DNA of 64,000 nucleotides from Mariniflexile fucanivorans (GTDB lineage: Bacteria; Bacteroidota; Bacteroidia; Flavobacteriales; Flavobacteriaceae): contig NZ_SLUP01000002.1 in assembly GCF_004341235.1 (NCBI RefSeq), positions 372,001 to 436,000 on the forward strand, in the 5' to 3' direction. Below the pieces are notes generated by a model. That model searched no databases, was not told the origin of the DNA, and saw nothing but the letters and a program-made list of their open reading frames with translations. Shown piece after piece: positions 26,965 through 36,423 of this stretch. The position numbers were made by a program, and so were the translations under genes. How positions within the stretch are numbered: the first letter of the stretch is position 1; every line of letters begins with the position of its first letter.

Positions 26965-27050
26965 CTTGGTGTTTTTTAATTAATACTAAGATAAAACTTC
27001 TTTAATTGTAAAAAAAATATTATATTAATGTTTTGTAATTCAACACTTTA

Positions 27051-27968
27051 ATGCTTTTTATTCAAAAAAATTATTATTATACACCAGAGTATGAATACTC
27101 ATCATCAATGCATTGGATTGTACTTTTCATGTGCATTGTTATTAGTATAATCATTATTTTTCAATTATTTAAAATAGTTTTCAATCGACAAAAAACTAAC
27201 AAGGCATCCTACAGATATTTGGTTTTAGCAATCCTATTTCTTTTATACAACCTATTGAATGGATTATTACCAAATAAATCTCTTCCAGGACCACTATTTA
27301 TGCAATATATAGTAACATATAGCATCTCTATTTTTATGTGTATTTACCTTGTCTGGTATTTATATATTGAATTCAACATCATGACACCTAACCACTTTTT
27401 TAAAATTAAAAACTTGTCAATCATATTGTCGCTTAGCTTTTTCATATTCTTCATAATACCTTATTACTATACTAAGTCCCTTAACTTCGCAAGAAGTCTT
27501 TTCTTAATAATACCTATAGTTTTGTCCATTACATTCCTTATTTATTTCTTTCTAACTATAAAAAATGAGGTAAAAAGGCAACGCTATTTTAAAGTCCAAA
27601 CTTATATGGGTCTATCATCTATATTATCAATTATTCTTTTGCCATTGCTTACTTATTTTGGCGATTTTCAACCCATTACCCAGCCATTGGTTACTATGGC
27701 TTTTTTTATAGTTACCACGATGGAAATTAATAGTTATTTGTATAGACTGAAAAACACTTTTATATTAAAACGAAATATTGGGAAAGAATATAATTTTACA
27801 AATAGAGAAAATGAGATTGCCATTCAAATTATAAAAGGTAATAGCTATAAAAAAATAGCTAAAAATATGTTTCTAGCTTATAGTACGGTAAGGAAACATG
27901 CTTCCAATGTTTTTATAAAATCGCGAGTTTCCAATAAAGAAGATTTTATAAAAAAATTTGAAAAATAG
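27051..27968 (+). CDS. Membrane-anchored LuxR-type regulator
   Basis: 305-aa protein. Residues 20-225 form about six or seven hydrophobic helices and the C-terminal 60 residues are a LuxR/GerE helix-turn-helix (NFTNRENEIAIQIIKGNSYK, then KIAKNMFLAYSTVRKHASNV). Such 7TM-HTH regulators occur in Bacteroidota. It is transcribed away from the dcyD-like gene and could regulate it in response to a membrane signal; this is inference. Confidence 0.82.
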   Translation: MLFIQKNYYYTPEYEYSSSMHWIVLFMCIVISIIIIFQLFKIVFNRQKTNKASYRYLVLAILFLLYNLLNGLLPNKSLPGPLFMQYIVTYSISIFMCIYLVWYLYIEFNIMTPNHFFKIKNLSIILSLSFFIFFIIPYYYTKSLNFARSLFLIIPIVLSITFLIYFFLTIKNEVKRQRYFKVQTYMGLSSILSIILLPLLTYFGDFQPITQPLVTMAFFIVTTMEINSYLYRLKNTFILKRNIGKEYNFTNRENEIAIQIIKGNSYKKIAKNMFLAYSTVRKHASNVFIKSRVSNKEDFIKKFEK

Positions 27969-28217
27969 CTTTAATTTCAACTATTACTTAGAAATTGTGA
28001 ATAATATTCACATTAAATACGCATAAATTACGCAACTATTTATTTGCTTCATAAATATTATTTTATACATTTTGTGAAAATAATAATAAACCTAAATTAA
28101 GAGAAACATAAAAAATGAACGATTAATTATATAAATGCTTCTCTCTTTTCTTCATCGATATTGTCCTTTTAATTTGAAATCTTTTTCAATAAGCACTAAT
28201 TATATTAGTAAATCAAA

Positions 28218-29054
28218 ATGGACTTCAAACTACATAATAAGAACCTTCTTAGAAAATTGGATGATATAAAATATGACACTCAAGAAAATATTGAACGTGC
28301 TAACCAAAGCATAATAACCTGTCGAAACCTTCTCAATACTTTTAAAAAAGAAATCATTAAACAAGGGTTCAAATCAATAAATGAAGAAATATTTTTTTTT
28401 AAAAACATAAAGCAAATTCCCCTTAACCAACTTATTTACTATTCTGAAATCCGTTCATTCGAAATCCAATTTCCAAGAGCTGACATAAACAAACAACGAA
28501 AACATGTAAAAAAGAAATTGAGCAAACTAAATCGTTTTTTTCTTTATAATATGGACTTTGCACATTATATAGAGTCAAAACACACGCATCTTGACGAGCA
28601 ATACTTCACAAGAGATTATTTTGACAATCTTCCTATTACTTCTTCAAAATTCTACTTTCAAGATCCCGATTTCTGTACACCTTATGATATGTTATTAGGC
28701 AAACTCACGGCGTACAATAATTTTATTTCCTACCTCCAAAACAGATTGATTAACTCTAAAAATCCAAAAATAAATAGCAAATTAAAAGTTACAAATGAGG
28801 TAGAACTACAATGGACTTCAACAAAAACAGATCTAACCGAATTAATCTATGCCCTTCATCATAATAGAGTTATTAATAATGGTAAATCCGATATTAAAGA
28901 AATCGCTTCTGCACTAGAAAGGGTTTTACATTTTGACATTGGGGATTGCTACAAAACCTTTGCCGAAATAAAAACAAGAAAAATGAGCCGTACAAAATTT
29001 TTGGATGACCTATCAGAAGGACTAACTACCTACATCAATAATTCTGAGGAATAA
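28218..29054 (+). CDS. rteC: RteC-family conjugative-transposon regulator
   Basis: RteC proteins activate excision genes of CTnDOT-type elements in Bacteroides. The 278-aa protein shows the family pattern: YYSEIRSFEIQFPRAD (about 74-89), a KFYFQDPDFCTPYDMLLGKL block (about 144-163) and a C-terminal winged-helix-like TDLTELIYALHHNRVINNGK, then IKEIASALERVL. It precedes the HTH/replication genes, as expected if it controls excision. The RteC label is by sequence pattern; regulation in this element is inferred. Confidence 0.88.
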   Translation: MDFKLHNKNLLRKLDDIKYDTQENIERANQSIITCRNLLNTFKKEIIKQGFKSINEEIFFFKNIKQIPLNQLIYYSEIRSFEIQFPRADINKQRKHVKKKLSKLNRFFLYNMDFAHYIESKHTHLDEQYFTRDYFDNLPITSSKFYFQDPDFCTPYDMLLGKLTAYNNFISYLQNRLINSKNPKINSKLKVTNEVELQWTSTKTDLTELIYALHHNRVINNGKSDIKEIASALERVLHFDIGDCYKTFAEIKTRKMSRTKFLDDLSEGLTTYINNSEE

Positions 29055-29066
29055 TACTTCAAAATC

Positions 29067-29206
29067 ACCGTAGTCGGGTGCACCTCCTGTAATTACCATT
29101 TTATTTACTTTTTTTCTATTTACTCCACCCAAACAGTCCTTTGAAAAACTCAAATCACTACAAATTCCAACTTTTTTACAACTAAAAAATCTAACCCGAC
29201 TACGGT
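29067..29206. repeat. 13-bp inverted repeat enclosing the region downstream of rteC (ncRNA/excision-site candidate)
   Basis: ACCGTAGTCGGGT (29067-29079) and its perfect complement ACCCGACTACGGT (29194-29206) enclose 114 bp of non-coding, T/C-rich sequence between rteC and the excisionase-like gene. In CTnDOT the small RNA RteR lies directly downstream of rteC, so an RNA in this gap is plausible. It could equally be a binding site for RteC or a replication initiator. Confidence 0.45.
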
Positions 29207-29295
29207 TCAACTACTGCTTAAACACCATCAAAACTTATCAAATTTGCTAAACGAATGTCAAACACCTACATAAATAATAATGTAATAATCTTATC

Positions 29296-29586
29296 ATGGC
29301 AACAAGTATTATAACCACCGACGACCTAAGAGAATTCAAAATTGAACTACTAAATGATATTAAAAAGATACTATTCAAACAATCTGGCACAGGATTAAAA
29401 AAGTATCTCAAATCATCCGAAGTCATGGATTTACTTAGCATAAGCGCTGGAACTTTACAAAACTTTAGAATGAATGGCACAATCCCACACACTAAAATGG
29501 GAAATATTAATTTTTATGAAGCTGATGAAATCCAGAAAATCATGATAGAAAACCGGGTTCAAATTAAATTGAGTGAAGATTTATGA
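29296..29586 (+). CDS. Excisionase-like helix-turn-helix protein
   Basis: 96-aa protein with a MerR/excisionase-type HTH: YLKSSEVMDLLSISAGTLQN followed by FRMNGTIPHTKMGNINFYEA (about 36-75). In CTnDOT-like elements the homologous proteins (Xis2c/Xis2d type) act as excisionase or regulators. It overlaps the next gene by 4 bp and is separated from rteC by the inverted-repeat region. Confidence 0.82.
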   Translation: MATSIITTDDLREFKIELLNDIKKILFKQSGTGLKKYLKSSEVMDLLSISAGTLQNFRMNGTIPHTKMGNINFYEADEIQKIMIENRVQIKLSEDL

Positions 29587-30230
29587 ATTATATAAAACAT
29601 TTAAACGCTGTGTTTCAACAATTCTCGAAAGACTCCCGATTAAATCCCACCCATATCAGTTTGTATATGTCCTTGTTTCAGTTTTGGAATATCAATCGCT
29701 TCCCTGAAGAATTTTATATTAATAGGGAAGAAGTTATGGGAATAGCCAAAATTGGCGGAATTGCAACCTATCACAAATGCTTAAAAAACCTTAACGACTG
29801 GAAGTATCTGTGCTATTTACCTTCATATAACATTTTTAAAGGGAGTAAGGTTAGGATGTTCATTTTTAAAACAAGCTCTGAACAGGCTCTGAATAAGCCC
29901 GAAACAGGCTCTGAACAGGCATTGATACATAATACAAACATTAATAAACAAATAGAAAACATTAATAAACTTAAGCTACCAAAAAATAAAAATGAAGCTG
30001 TCGCTTTTTTTAAAATGAACAATTGGCCTGAAATTGAAGCCTTAAAATTTTATAACCATTACAAATCAATTGATTGGAAACTTGGAGGCAAAATCAAAAT
30101 TACAGATTGGCACGCAACCGCTTCAAATTGGATGATAAAAGCAAATGAAATAAAAAAAATTGAGCCAGTGTCTCAAAACAAGGATAACCTTAAAACCTCA
30201 AAAATCAAAGATTATGACCAACCCCTCTAA
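29583..30230 (+). CDS. Winged-helix replication-initiator-like protein
   Basis: 215-aa protein with an N-terminal winged-helix region (RLNPTHISLYMSLFQFWNIN, then REEVMGIAKIGGIATYHKCL, residues 20-64), a short linker with a duplicated SEQAL motif (about 99-120) and a C-terminal block (WKLGGKIKITDWHATASNWM) of the kind seen at the end of phage/plasmid initiator proteins. It overlaps the ATPase gene downstream. It is probably the replication initiator of the element; the exact family is not recognised. Confidence 0.65.
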   Translation: MNYIKHLNAVFQQFSKDSRLNPTHISLYMSLFQFWNINRFPEEFYINREEVMGIAKIGGIATYHKCLKNLNDWKYLCYLPSYNIFKGSKVRMFIFKTSSEQALNKPETGSEQALIHNTNINKQIENINKLKLPKNKNEAVAFFKMNNWPEIEALKFYNHYKSIDWKLGGKIKITDWHATASNWMIKANEIKKIEPVSQNKDNLKTSKIKDYDQPL

Positions 30231-30870
30231 AATCACCGAAGGTGGTGTAGAATTTTCGATTGGTACATTCGATGGAAATGCTGTTACCTATGATTTTAAG
30301 AAAATACTAATCTACCTCGATGCCAAAGGAAAACTGCTCTTTGGTAAACATTTTAAAATCTATGAAGAAGACCATAATATCATTATGAAACTGTGCCATT
30401 ATTTTATTAAAGACATTGAAAATTGCGAACGAAATGACATCGACCCGAACAAAGGCATCTTACTTTCTGGTCCAGTTGGCTGTGGCAAAACTAGTTTAAT
30501 GAGACTTTTAAAATTCATTGTGCCACATCAGCGTCCATACGTTTTAGTGCCTTCTCGTAACATCGTTTTCGGGTTTAACCACATAGGTTACAAAACCATT
30601 GAAGATTACGGCTGCAGTCAGTTTTTTTGTTTTGATGATTTGGGTATCGAACCCATTGGAAGACACTATGCAAAAGATTGCAATGTAATGGGAGAAATAC
30701 TCTTGTCTCGCTACGAATTTTTCTTAAATCACAACATAAAAACCCATGCCACAACAAACTTAAATGCCGAAGAATTAGAAGAATTGTACGGAAACAGAGT
30801 ACGAAGTAGAATGCGCCTTCTATTCAATCTTATTGCATTTGATAAGCACACAAACGATAAACGAAAATAA
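30214..30870 (+). CDS. DnaC-like helicase-loader ATPase
   Basis: 219-aa AAA+ ATPase with Walker A SGPVGCGKTSL (about 86-96), Walker B FFCFDDLGIEP (about 137-147) and a sensor-like HATTNLNAEEL. The pattern fits DnaC/IstB-type loaders. I use the ATG at 30214; an earlier GTG at 30160 would put 18 residues inside the preceding gene. Together with the winged-helix gene it forms a compact replication module. Confidence 0.75.
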   Translation: MTNPSKITEGGVEFSIGTFDGNAVTYDFKKILIYLDAKGKLLFGKHFKIYEEDHNIIMKLCHYFIKDIENCERNDIDPNKGILLSGPVGCGKTSLMRLLKFIVPHQRPYVLVPSRNIVFGFNHIGYKTIEDYGCSQFFCFDDLGIEPIGRHYAKDCNVMGEILLSRYEFFLNHNIKTHATTNLNAEELEELYGNRVRSRMRLLFNLIAFDKHTNDKRK

Positions 30871-30882
30871 AACCAAAACATT

Positions 30883-31977
30883 ATGAAAATAGCAACCTTT
30901 AACATCCAGAATTTATTCCATCGTGATAAAAGCTTATTAGAAAAATCTTTTGGAAAAAATTTAACCGATTGGATTAACGAGCTTGATGATTTAATGCGAA
31001 AACCATCCGTATCTTTAATAGATCAAACCCGCATTAGGGAGCTCTCTTTTTTAACTGGTTTTGAAAAATCTAGTCCTCGACCTTATGCTGTTTTACGCAG
31101 AAAAGCAGGTTTTTTATATATGAAAGGCTTAAACTATTCCACCGATTCCAAAGCCAGTGACCTCACAAAATGGAATGGTTGGATAGAATTACAAACCACA
31201 CCCATTCGACCAGAAGCCACCGATAACAAAGGGCGCGTTATTGCAGCTGTTAATCCAGATATATTATTGCTTCAAGAAATTGAAGATAGAGCCTCTTTGG
31301 AAGAATTCAACCAATTGATTTTACCTAAATTTGATTGCAAACCTTATGCACAATCCTTTGTTGTTCAAAGTAAAGAATTGAATGGATTGGAATTGGGCAT
31401 TTTACTCCGTACGGATCATAAATTAGTTTCAATAAAAACCCATCCCATAAATTGCCTTATTGAATATGAAGTTTTAACACCAAATAATTTAACCATTCAT
31501 ATTTTATCAACCCAATTACAAAAGCAAACTAAAGATAAGGATTTCACGGATGCCTTAAGAAAAAACCAGGCAAACTACATTGCAACTATCTATCAGGAAC
31601 AGATAGCTGAAGATAAAACCAACATCATAATTGCAGGCACACTTAATGCGCCGTCCTATTGCGATTCTTTATCGCCTTTACTCCAACAAACCAATTTAAA
31701 AGACATTACTAAACACTTGTCTTTTGAGGTAGATTGTGATGCTGGAAATGATGCCACTTACCACCGATTAGGAGCCTATAGAAAAGGCGTTAACATCAAG
31801 CAAAAAGATTATATGCTAGTATCTCCTGCCCTATTTGAAATCATGAAAGATAGCGGCTTAAACCGTAAGGCGATGTGGCCAGAAAAGCGACCTCAATGGT
31901 CTATTTATAAATCTGTAACTAATAAAAATGTTGCTGCTAGTGAGCATCCTTTGGTTTGGGGGAATTTAGAAATTTGA
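30883..31977 (+). CDS. Endonuclease/exonuclease/phosphatase-family protein with atypical catalytic residues
   Basis: 364-aa protein with an EEP fold: TFNIQNLFHRD at the start, LLLQEIEDRASLEEF with the metal-binding Glu (about residue 130), and a C-terminal SEHPLVWG. The usual GDFN motif reads AGTLN (catalytic Asp replaced by Thr) and the usual SDHxP reads SEHPL. The protein may be inactive or have altered chemistry. The substrate is unknown. It follows the replication ATPase by 12 bp and is probably cotranscribed. Confidence 0.75.
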   Translation: MKIATFNIQNLFHRDKSLLEKSFGKNLTDWINELDDLMRKPSVSLIDQTRIRELSFLTGFEKSSPRPYAVLRRKAGFLYMKGLNYSTDSKASDLTKWNGWIELQTTPIRPEATDNKGRVIAAVNPDILLLQEIEDRASLEEFNQLILPKFDCKPYAQSFVVQSKELNGLELGILLRTDHKLVSIKTHPINCLIEYEVLTPNNLTIHILSTQLQKQTKDKDFTDALRKNQANYIATIYQEQIAEDKTNIIIAGTLNAPSYCDSLSPLLQQTNLKDITKHLSFEVDCDAGNDATYHRLGAYRKGVNIKQKDYMLVSPALFEIMKDSGLNRKAMWPEKRPQWSIYKSVTNKNVAASEHPLVWGNLEI

Positions 31978-32067
31978 AAGACTATCTCTCTTTTTTCTTA
32001 AGTACTTGATGATATATTGATATCAAAATATCTTTGACACATTTTATTAACTCGATAAAAAATTCGT

Positions 32068-32718
32068 TCATAATCTTGAAAATTTATTAATTGATTGAAG
32101 TATAACCATGGCTATGAAATATTTTGAAGCTTCTTTATTTAAGTAATTTGCTTCTTCTTTTTGAGATAAAAACCCTAATTCTACAAGAACTGTGGGACAA
32201 TTATGATGGGTTTCCCTTAAAACCTGAAAATCCCCAAACTTCACCCCTCTACTTTCAAGTCCAAGCTTCGTTTTCATTTGTTTTTCTAATTTATAAGCTA
32301 ACAGAACAGACTCCCTTAAAAAACTACCACCATTTGCACTAACATAAACCTCCACACCCCTAGCATTTTGGTTTTCAGACTGATTACAGTGCAAGGAAAT
32401 AAACAAATCTGCTTTTAGCATATTTGCTAATCGTGTTCTATCCGATAATGAAATTAAAGTGTCTTTATAGCGTGTTAAATAGATTTCAAAATTACTTTTG
32501 GTATTTTTATTTAATCGATCCATCTTCCTTGCTATACTTAACACAATATCCTTCTCCATTATTCCATTCAGTCCAATAGCTCCAGAATCCTTTCCACCAT
32601 GCCCAGGATCAATAACCACCACTTTTTTATCTTCAATATTTTGTGAATTAAGAGATAAAACCATGAGACATAAATTCATGGTAAGTAGTATTTTATAAAA
32701 AGGATTTAAAATGTTCAT
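32068..32718 (-). CDS. N-acetylmuramoyl-L-alanine amidase
   Basis: Zinc amidase of the Amidase_3 family that cleaves the peptide-glycan link in peptidoglycan. Zinc ligands are visible in IDPGHGGKDSGA (His) and EKDIVLSIA (Glu), with a third His in DLFISLHCN and the catalytic Glu in VLVELGFLSQKEEA. The ATG at 32718 gives a signal peptide (NPFYKILLTMNLCLMVLSLN). Placed just upstream of and divergent from the tra operon, it likely opens the cell wall for the mating apparatus. Confidence 0.85.
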   Translation of the reverse strand: MNILNPFYKILLTMNLCLMVLSLNSQNIEDKKVVVIDPGHGGKDSGAIGLNGIMEKDIVLSIARKMDRLNKNTKSNFEIYLTRYKDTLISLSDRTRLANMLKADLFISLHCNQSENQNARGVEVYVSANGGSFLRESVLLAYKLEKQMKTKLGLESRGVKFGDFQVLRETHHNCPTVLVELGFLSQKEEANYLNKEASKYFIAMVILQSINKFSRL

Positions 32719-32836
32719 CTCGATTGTTGTTTGAACAAAATTCAACAAATCCTTCACAACATTAAGAATCTTCCAAAGTTTAACATGAAGTTGCGTTAAA
32801 ATTTAGTTTTTTTCTTCCATAAGCTTCAATTCATAA

Positions 32837-32854
32837 TAGATTTCGTAAAATCTA
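32837..32854 (+). promoter_or_regulatory. Inverted repeat 14 bp before the traE start codon
   Basis: TAGATTT-CGTA-AAATCTA, a perfect 7-bp inverted repeat with a 4-nt loop, ends 14 bp before the first gene of the transfer operon. It could be an operator or an RNA hairpin in the tra leader. In CTnDOT transfer genes are regulated in the leader by RteR, which makes an RNA role conceivable. Confidence 0.4.
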
Positions 32855-32868
32855 AAAAACAAACTATT

Positions 32869-33156
32869 ATGAAAAAATCAATTCTATTATTAACTTTTCT
32901 GTTATTACTATCTGCATCAAGCTTCGCACAAATTGGAGGTATTGAAGACTCCGTAAATGATGTTTCAGACACCATTAGAACGATCTTCCCAATCATTCTA
33001 GGTGTCATCTTTCTTGTCGGATTTCTATTTAATGCTGGTCATTTTTTTGGTGAGAATGCAGACCTTAAAAAAGGTATTACTCGTGTTTTAGTTTTTGTAC
33101 TCATAGCAGGTGCTGTGGTAGGCATCTTCACATACTTAATTACAATAGTGGTGTAA
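32869..33156 (+). CDS. traE: Conjugative transfer protein TraE (DUF4134)
   Basis: 95-aa protein with a signal peptide (KKSILLLTFLLLLSASSFAQ) and two transmembrane segments separated by HFFGENADLKKGITR. This is the DUF4134/TraE layout, a small pilin-like (VirB2-like) subunit of Bacteroidota T4SS. It ends at 33156, where the next gene begins (TAATG overlap). First gene of the operon that runs to traN. Confidence 0.9.
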   Translation: MKKSILLLTFLLLLSASSFAQIGGIEDSVNDVSDTIRTIFPIILGVIFLVGFLFNAGHFFGENADLKKGITRVLVFVLIAGAVVGIFTYLITIVV

Positions 33157-33434
33157 TGAAGAAATATGAAGTCTATAAAAACATAAGAAAACGGGCAGTC
33201 ATTTTTGGATTGCCCATTTCCCTGTTTGCCTTAATGATGGTTTCTATTCTTGCATCATTATTGGTCATCATTTTCTCTTTCAGCTTTGGGGTGATCATTG
33301 GTATACTGATTTTCAATGCCACTTTATATGTTGTCTTGACGCGGATAACCAACAATCCGCAGCTTTTTCAAATGGTAAATGCCTTTCCAAGAATTATAAG
33401 TAACAAAAGAAATTCAGGCTTTAATTATGAATAA
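33156..33434 (+). CDS. traF: Conjugative transfer protein TraF (DUF4133)
   Basis: 92-aa membrane protein with two long hydrophobic helices (residues 15-70), a VirB3-like component. It overlaps traE by one base and traG by 8 bp. Its position between DUF4134 and the VirB4-type ATPase is invariant in Bacteroidota transfer operons. Confidence 0.87.
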   Translation: MKKYEVYKNIRKRAVIFGLPISLFALMMVSILASLLVIIFSFSFGVIIGILIFNATLYVVLTRITNNPQLFQMVNAFPRIISNKRNSGFNYE

Positions 33435-35829
33435 GATTAACATTTCAGCATATCAACCCATTGTAGATATTCAGGACCATATCGTATTTGCCAATAATGG
33501 TAATGTGGCATTGTGTTATGAAGGGAATCTGCCAGAAATCTATTCACTATCCGAAAAAGATTTTGAGGATATGCATGCTGCCTGGTTTCAAGCTCTGAAA
33601 TCGTTGCCAATTGGAACTGTTGTACACAAACAGGACATTTATCTTAAAAAATCTTATACTTCAGAAAAACTTCCGAATACTACCTTTTTAGAAAAAGCCA
33701 CCCATCAACATTTTAAAGGTCGTGAACATATTGAACACAAATGCTATTTGTTCTTCATATTAACCAAAAACAAAGCACTCAACAATCCGAAGTATGTCAA
33801 TCCTTTCAAAAAAATATCAAAAGGAATTATACAAGAACTAGATGACAACATTAAAAGCTTCGTCAACTCGGTAAGCGACTCTGTTTCCTTTATAAATAAT
33901 AGTCGAAAAATGGCGTTTTTCCCGCTTAAATCGGAAGAAATTCAGCAACTCACAAATGGTTATTTTAATGGTTTCAACGAAGGATTTGATACTGATATTT
34001 TACTGGATAAGAAAAGCGTTAAAATTGGCGAAAACCATTTTGATGCACTAGCTATTAACAGCGAACTGTGCTTTGGTGAAAATGTACAAAGTAGTAAAAC
34101 CAATGAGAAATTCACTTCGGACGATTTTGTATTTAATCAAGGTTTTATTGATGGTTTAGGACTTACGCTTAATGAAAACCATATTGTCAATCAGATTCTT
34201 TATTTGGATGATAAACAAAAGTGGCGTAAGCTGCTAGATAAGAAAATTGAGGAGCTCAATAAAAGTTCCAATTTTGGTTCACAGAACAAAGTGGTTTTGG
34301 GTAAAATTCAACATATTCTTGATCAAATTAATGCTGATGATAATTCACGCATTATACGGGGTCATCTCAATATTGTCTATTGGGCGAAGGAAGCCAAAGA
34401 GCTTGATAAAATCACCTCAAAAATCAAAACCGAATTTAAAGAATTGGATATCATTCCTTACTATCCAAGAGGCGAAGAACGCAAAAATTATATACTGAAC
34501 AGTTACTGCTGTTTTTCTTCTAATTTCTCGAATAATGATTTGTATGTAACCGATTTAAAACATGCGCTTTGTCTGTTTATCAACAACACCAATTACAAAT
34601 CGGATACTACAGGCATCATCTTTAATGATAGAGAGCATAATATTCCGGTATTAAAAGATGTTTGGGATGAAAAAAAGAAACGAATTAAAGCACGTAACTT
34701 TGCCATTTTTGCACCCACCGGAGAAGGCAAATCGTTTTTAGCGAATAACATATTGCGTCAATATTTTGAAAGTGGCGTTCGTTTGGTCATCATTGATTTG
34801 GGAGGTTCTTATACCAAATTTGCCAAACTTTATCCTGAAAAATATACCGTGCTGCGTTACGAAAGTGGAAAGAATTTAGGCATCAATCCATTTTACATTA
34901 GCGATGTTAATGACTTGACCCCAGAACGTCTTGAAGATTTGTCTGTTTTCTTATTTGAATTATTTGCTTCAGATATGAAAGTGACCAAAGCACAATCAGT
35001 TTCAATTAAGAAAATACTGCGCCATTATTTTGATAGCACTTCCGATAATCATTCATTAGAAGGTTTCTACAGCTTTATAGAAAGTAAACAGAAAGACCTT
35101 CTGAAAAACCTAAAAATCCATCCCGACTACTTTAATGTTACAAGCTTCTTGCATGTCATGTCTGAGTATGTTGGAGATGGTCTATATAGTTTTCTATTTG
35201 AAGTCAGTGAAGATCAAACCTATAAAATTGAAGACAAACGTTTGATTGTTTTTGAATTGGATGAAGTGAAGGACAACAAGGAAATTCTGTCCGTAATGTT
35301 GAAGCTGATTAAGTCTGCTATCCAAAGAACCATTTGGAAAAACAGAGCTGAAAAAGGTATCATACTTTTTGATGAGTTTGCAAAACAACTGAAGTTTGAA
35401 AACGTACTGGAAAGTGTGGAGTTTTATTACCAAGCTATTAGGAAACAAAACGGTGCCATTGGTATTATTCTGCAATCTATTAATCAGCTTCCCAACAATT
35501 CGACATCAGCAAGCATTTTAGAAAACACACAAGTTATCTATAGCCTAAATAATGAAAAAGGTTATGACGAATTAGTTAAGAGACTCAACCTATCTAGCCA
35601 CGACCTAAACCAATTAAAATCTATAAAGAACAACTTATCTGGACCACGAAAGTACACGGAAATGTTCATCAAGATTGGTAGAGAAAGTAACATTTTCCGT
35701 CTTGAAGTCCCGAAAGAAGTCTATGCAGCCTATTTAACCGATGGACAAGAAAACGAGACCATAATGGCCATTTATGAAAAAAGCCAAAATATGGAATTGG
35801 CTATAAAAGAATTCACATCTAAAACATAG
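33427..35829 (+). CDS. traG: TraG-family conjugation ATPase (VirB4-like)
   Basis: 800-aa ATPase that powers the mating pore. Walker A is IFAPTGEGKSFLANN at about residues 427-441 and Walker B is GIILFDEFAKQLKF at about 644-657. AIRKQNGAIGIILQSINQLP and ENTQVIYSL are the conserved C-terminal VirB4 motifs. Length matches the Bacteroidota TraG family. Confidence 0.94.
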   Translation: MNKINISAYQPIVDIQDHIVFANNGNVALCYEGNLPEIYSLSEKDFEDMHAAWFQALKSLPIGTVVHKQDIYLKKSYTSEKLPNTTFLEKATHQHFKGREHIEHKCYLFFILTKNKALNNPKYVNPFKKISKGIIQELDDNIKSFVNSVSDSVSFINNSRKMAFFPLKSEEIQQLTNGYFNGFNEGFDTDILLDKKSVKIGENHFDALAINSELCFGENVQSSKTNEKFTSDDFVFNQGFIDGLGLTLNENHIVNQILYLDDKQKWRKLLDKKIEELNKSSNFGSQNKVVLGKIQHILDQINADDNSRIIRGHLNIVYWAKEAKELDKITSKIKTEFKELDIIPYYPRGEERKNYILNSYCCFSSNFSNNDLYVTDLKHALCLFINNTNYKSDTTGIIFNDREHNIPVLKDVWDEKKKRIKARNFAIFAPTGEGKSFLANNILRQYFESGVRLVIIDLGGSYTKFAKLYPEKYTVLRYESGKNLGINPFYISDVNDLTPERLEDLSVFLFELFASDMKVTKAQSVSIKKILRHYFDSTSDNHSLEGFYSFIESKQKDLLKNLKIHPDYFNVTSFLHVMSEYVGDGLYSFLFEVSEDQTYKIEDKRLIVFELDEVKDNKEILSVMLKLIKSAIQRTIWKNRAEKGIILFDEFAKQLKFENVLESVEFYYQAIRKQNGAIGIILQSINQLPNNSTSASILENTQVIYSLNNEKGYDELVKRLNLSSHDLNQLKSIKNNLSGPRKYTEMFIKIGRESNIFRLEVPKEVYAAYLTDGQENETIMAIYEKSQNMELAIKEFTSKT

Positions 35830-35833
35830 TATT

Positions 35834-36421
35834 ATGAAATCGAAAATCAAAACAATTTTATTTGGGCTAATTTTTACAATTGCCCTTTTATTGCCTGGTG
35901 GTGCTACCGCCCAAGGCATGCCAACTTATGACAACACCAATTTTATCAGTTTAGTAAAACAACTTGTAGAATCAGGTAAACAAACAGCTCAAATGATTAA
36001 GTCTGTACAATTCCTGAAAGACGCAAAAGAAGCCATAGAAAAAGTATCTAGTGTAGTACAACAACTTAGAGCAGTTGATAAAATTGCACAAAACAACCAA
36101 CATCTTATCAATGTAATGCAGAACGATTTGCAGGATATTTTGAACTCGCCTTATATAAAACCAGAGGAAGTTACACGAATTGCAGAATCATTCGATGCCA
36201 TAGTGCAAAACTCATTGGACACCGTTGAATTTATGAGTGAAATATTATCTAGCGATAATCTTAAAATGACAGATGCCGAACGTGCAGAAGTCCTAAAAGA
36301 AAAAGAATTAGAATCGAAAGAAATGGTTTCAAACATCAAAACCAAAACGAAACGTTACAAGGATATTATTTCCTTCAGAAAAATGCAAGATAAAGTCAAT
36401 AATCGCGAAACAAACTATTAG
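35834..36421 (+). CDS. Secreted conjugation protein, TraI/VirB5-like (DUF4141-type)
   Basis: 195-aa protein with a signal peptide (LLPGGATAQG cleavage region) and a long helical body rich in coiled-coil-like heptads (QLVESGKQTAQMIKSVQFL, then EKVSSVVQQLRAV). This is the layout of the periplasmic VirB5-like/TraI subunit found between VirB4- and VirB6-like genes. Strong positional support, moderate sequence support. Confidence 0.75.
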   Translation: MKSKIKTILFGLIFTIALLLPGGATAQGMPTYDNTNFISLVKQLVESGKQTAQMIKSVQFLKDAKEAIEKVSSVVQQLRAVDKIAQNNQHLINVMQNDLQDILNSPYIKPEEVTRIAESFDAIVQNSLDTVEFMSEILSSDNLKMTDAERAEVLKEKELESKEMVSNIKTKTKRYKDIISFRKMQDKVNNRETNY

Positions 36422-36423
36422 AA

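Noticed and set aside
29022-29210. Minus-strand frame of 62 codons across the inverted repeat after rteC
   Set aside because: It overlaps the rteC 3' end and the repeat arms, and its sequence shows no family-like pattern; a shadow frame or RNA region is more likely.
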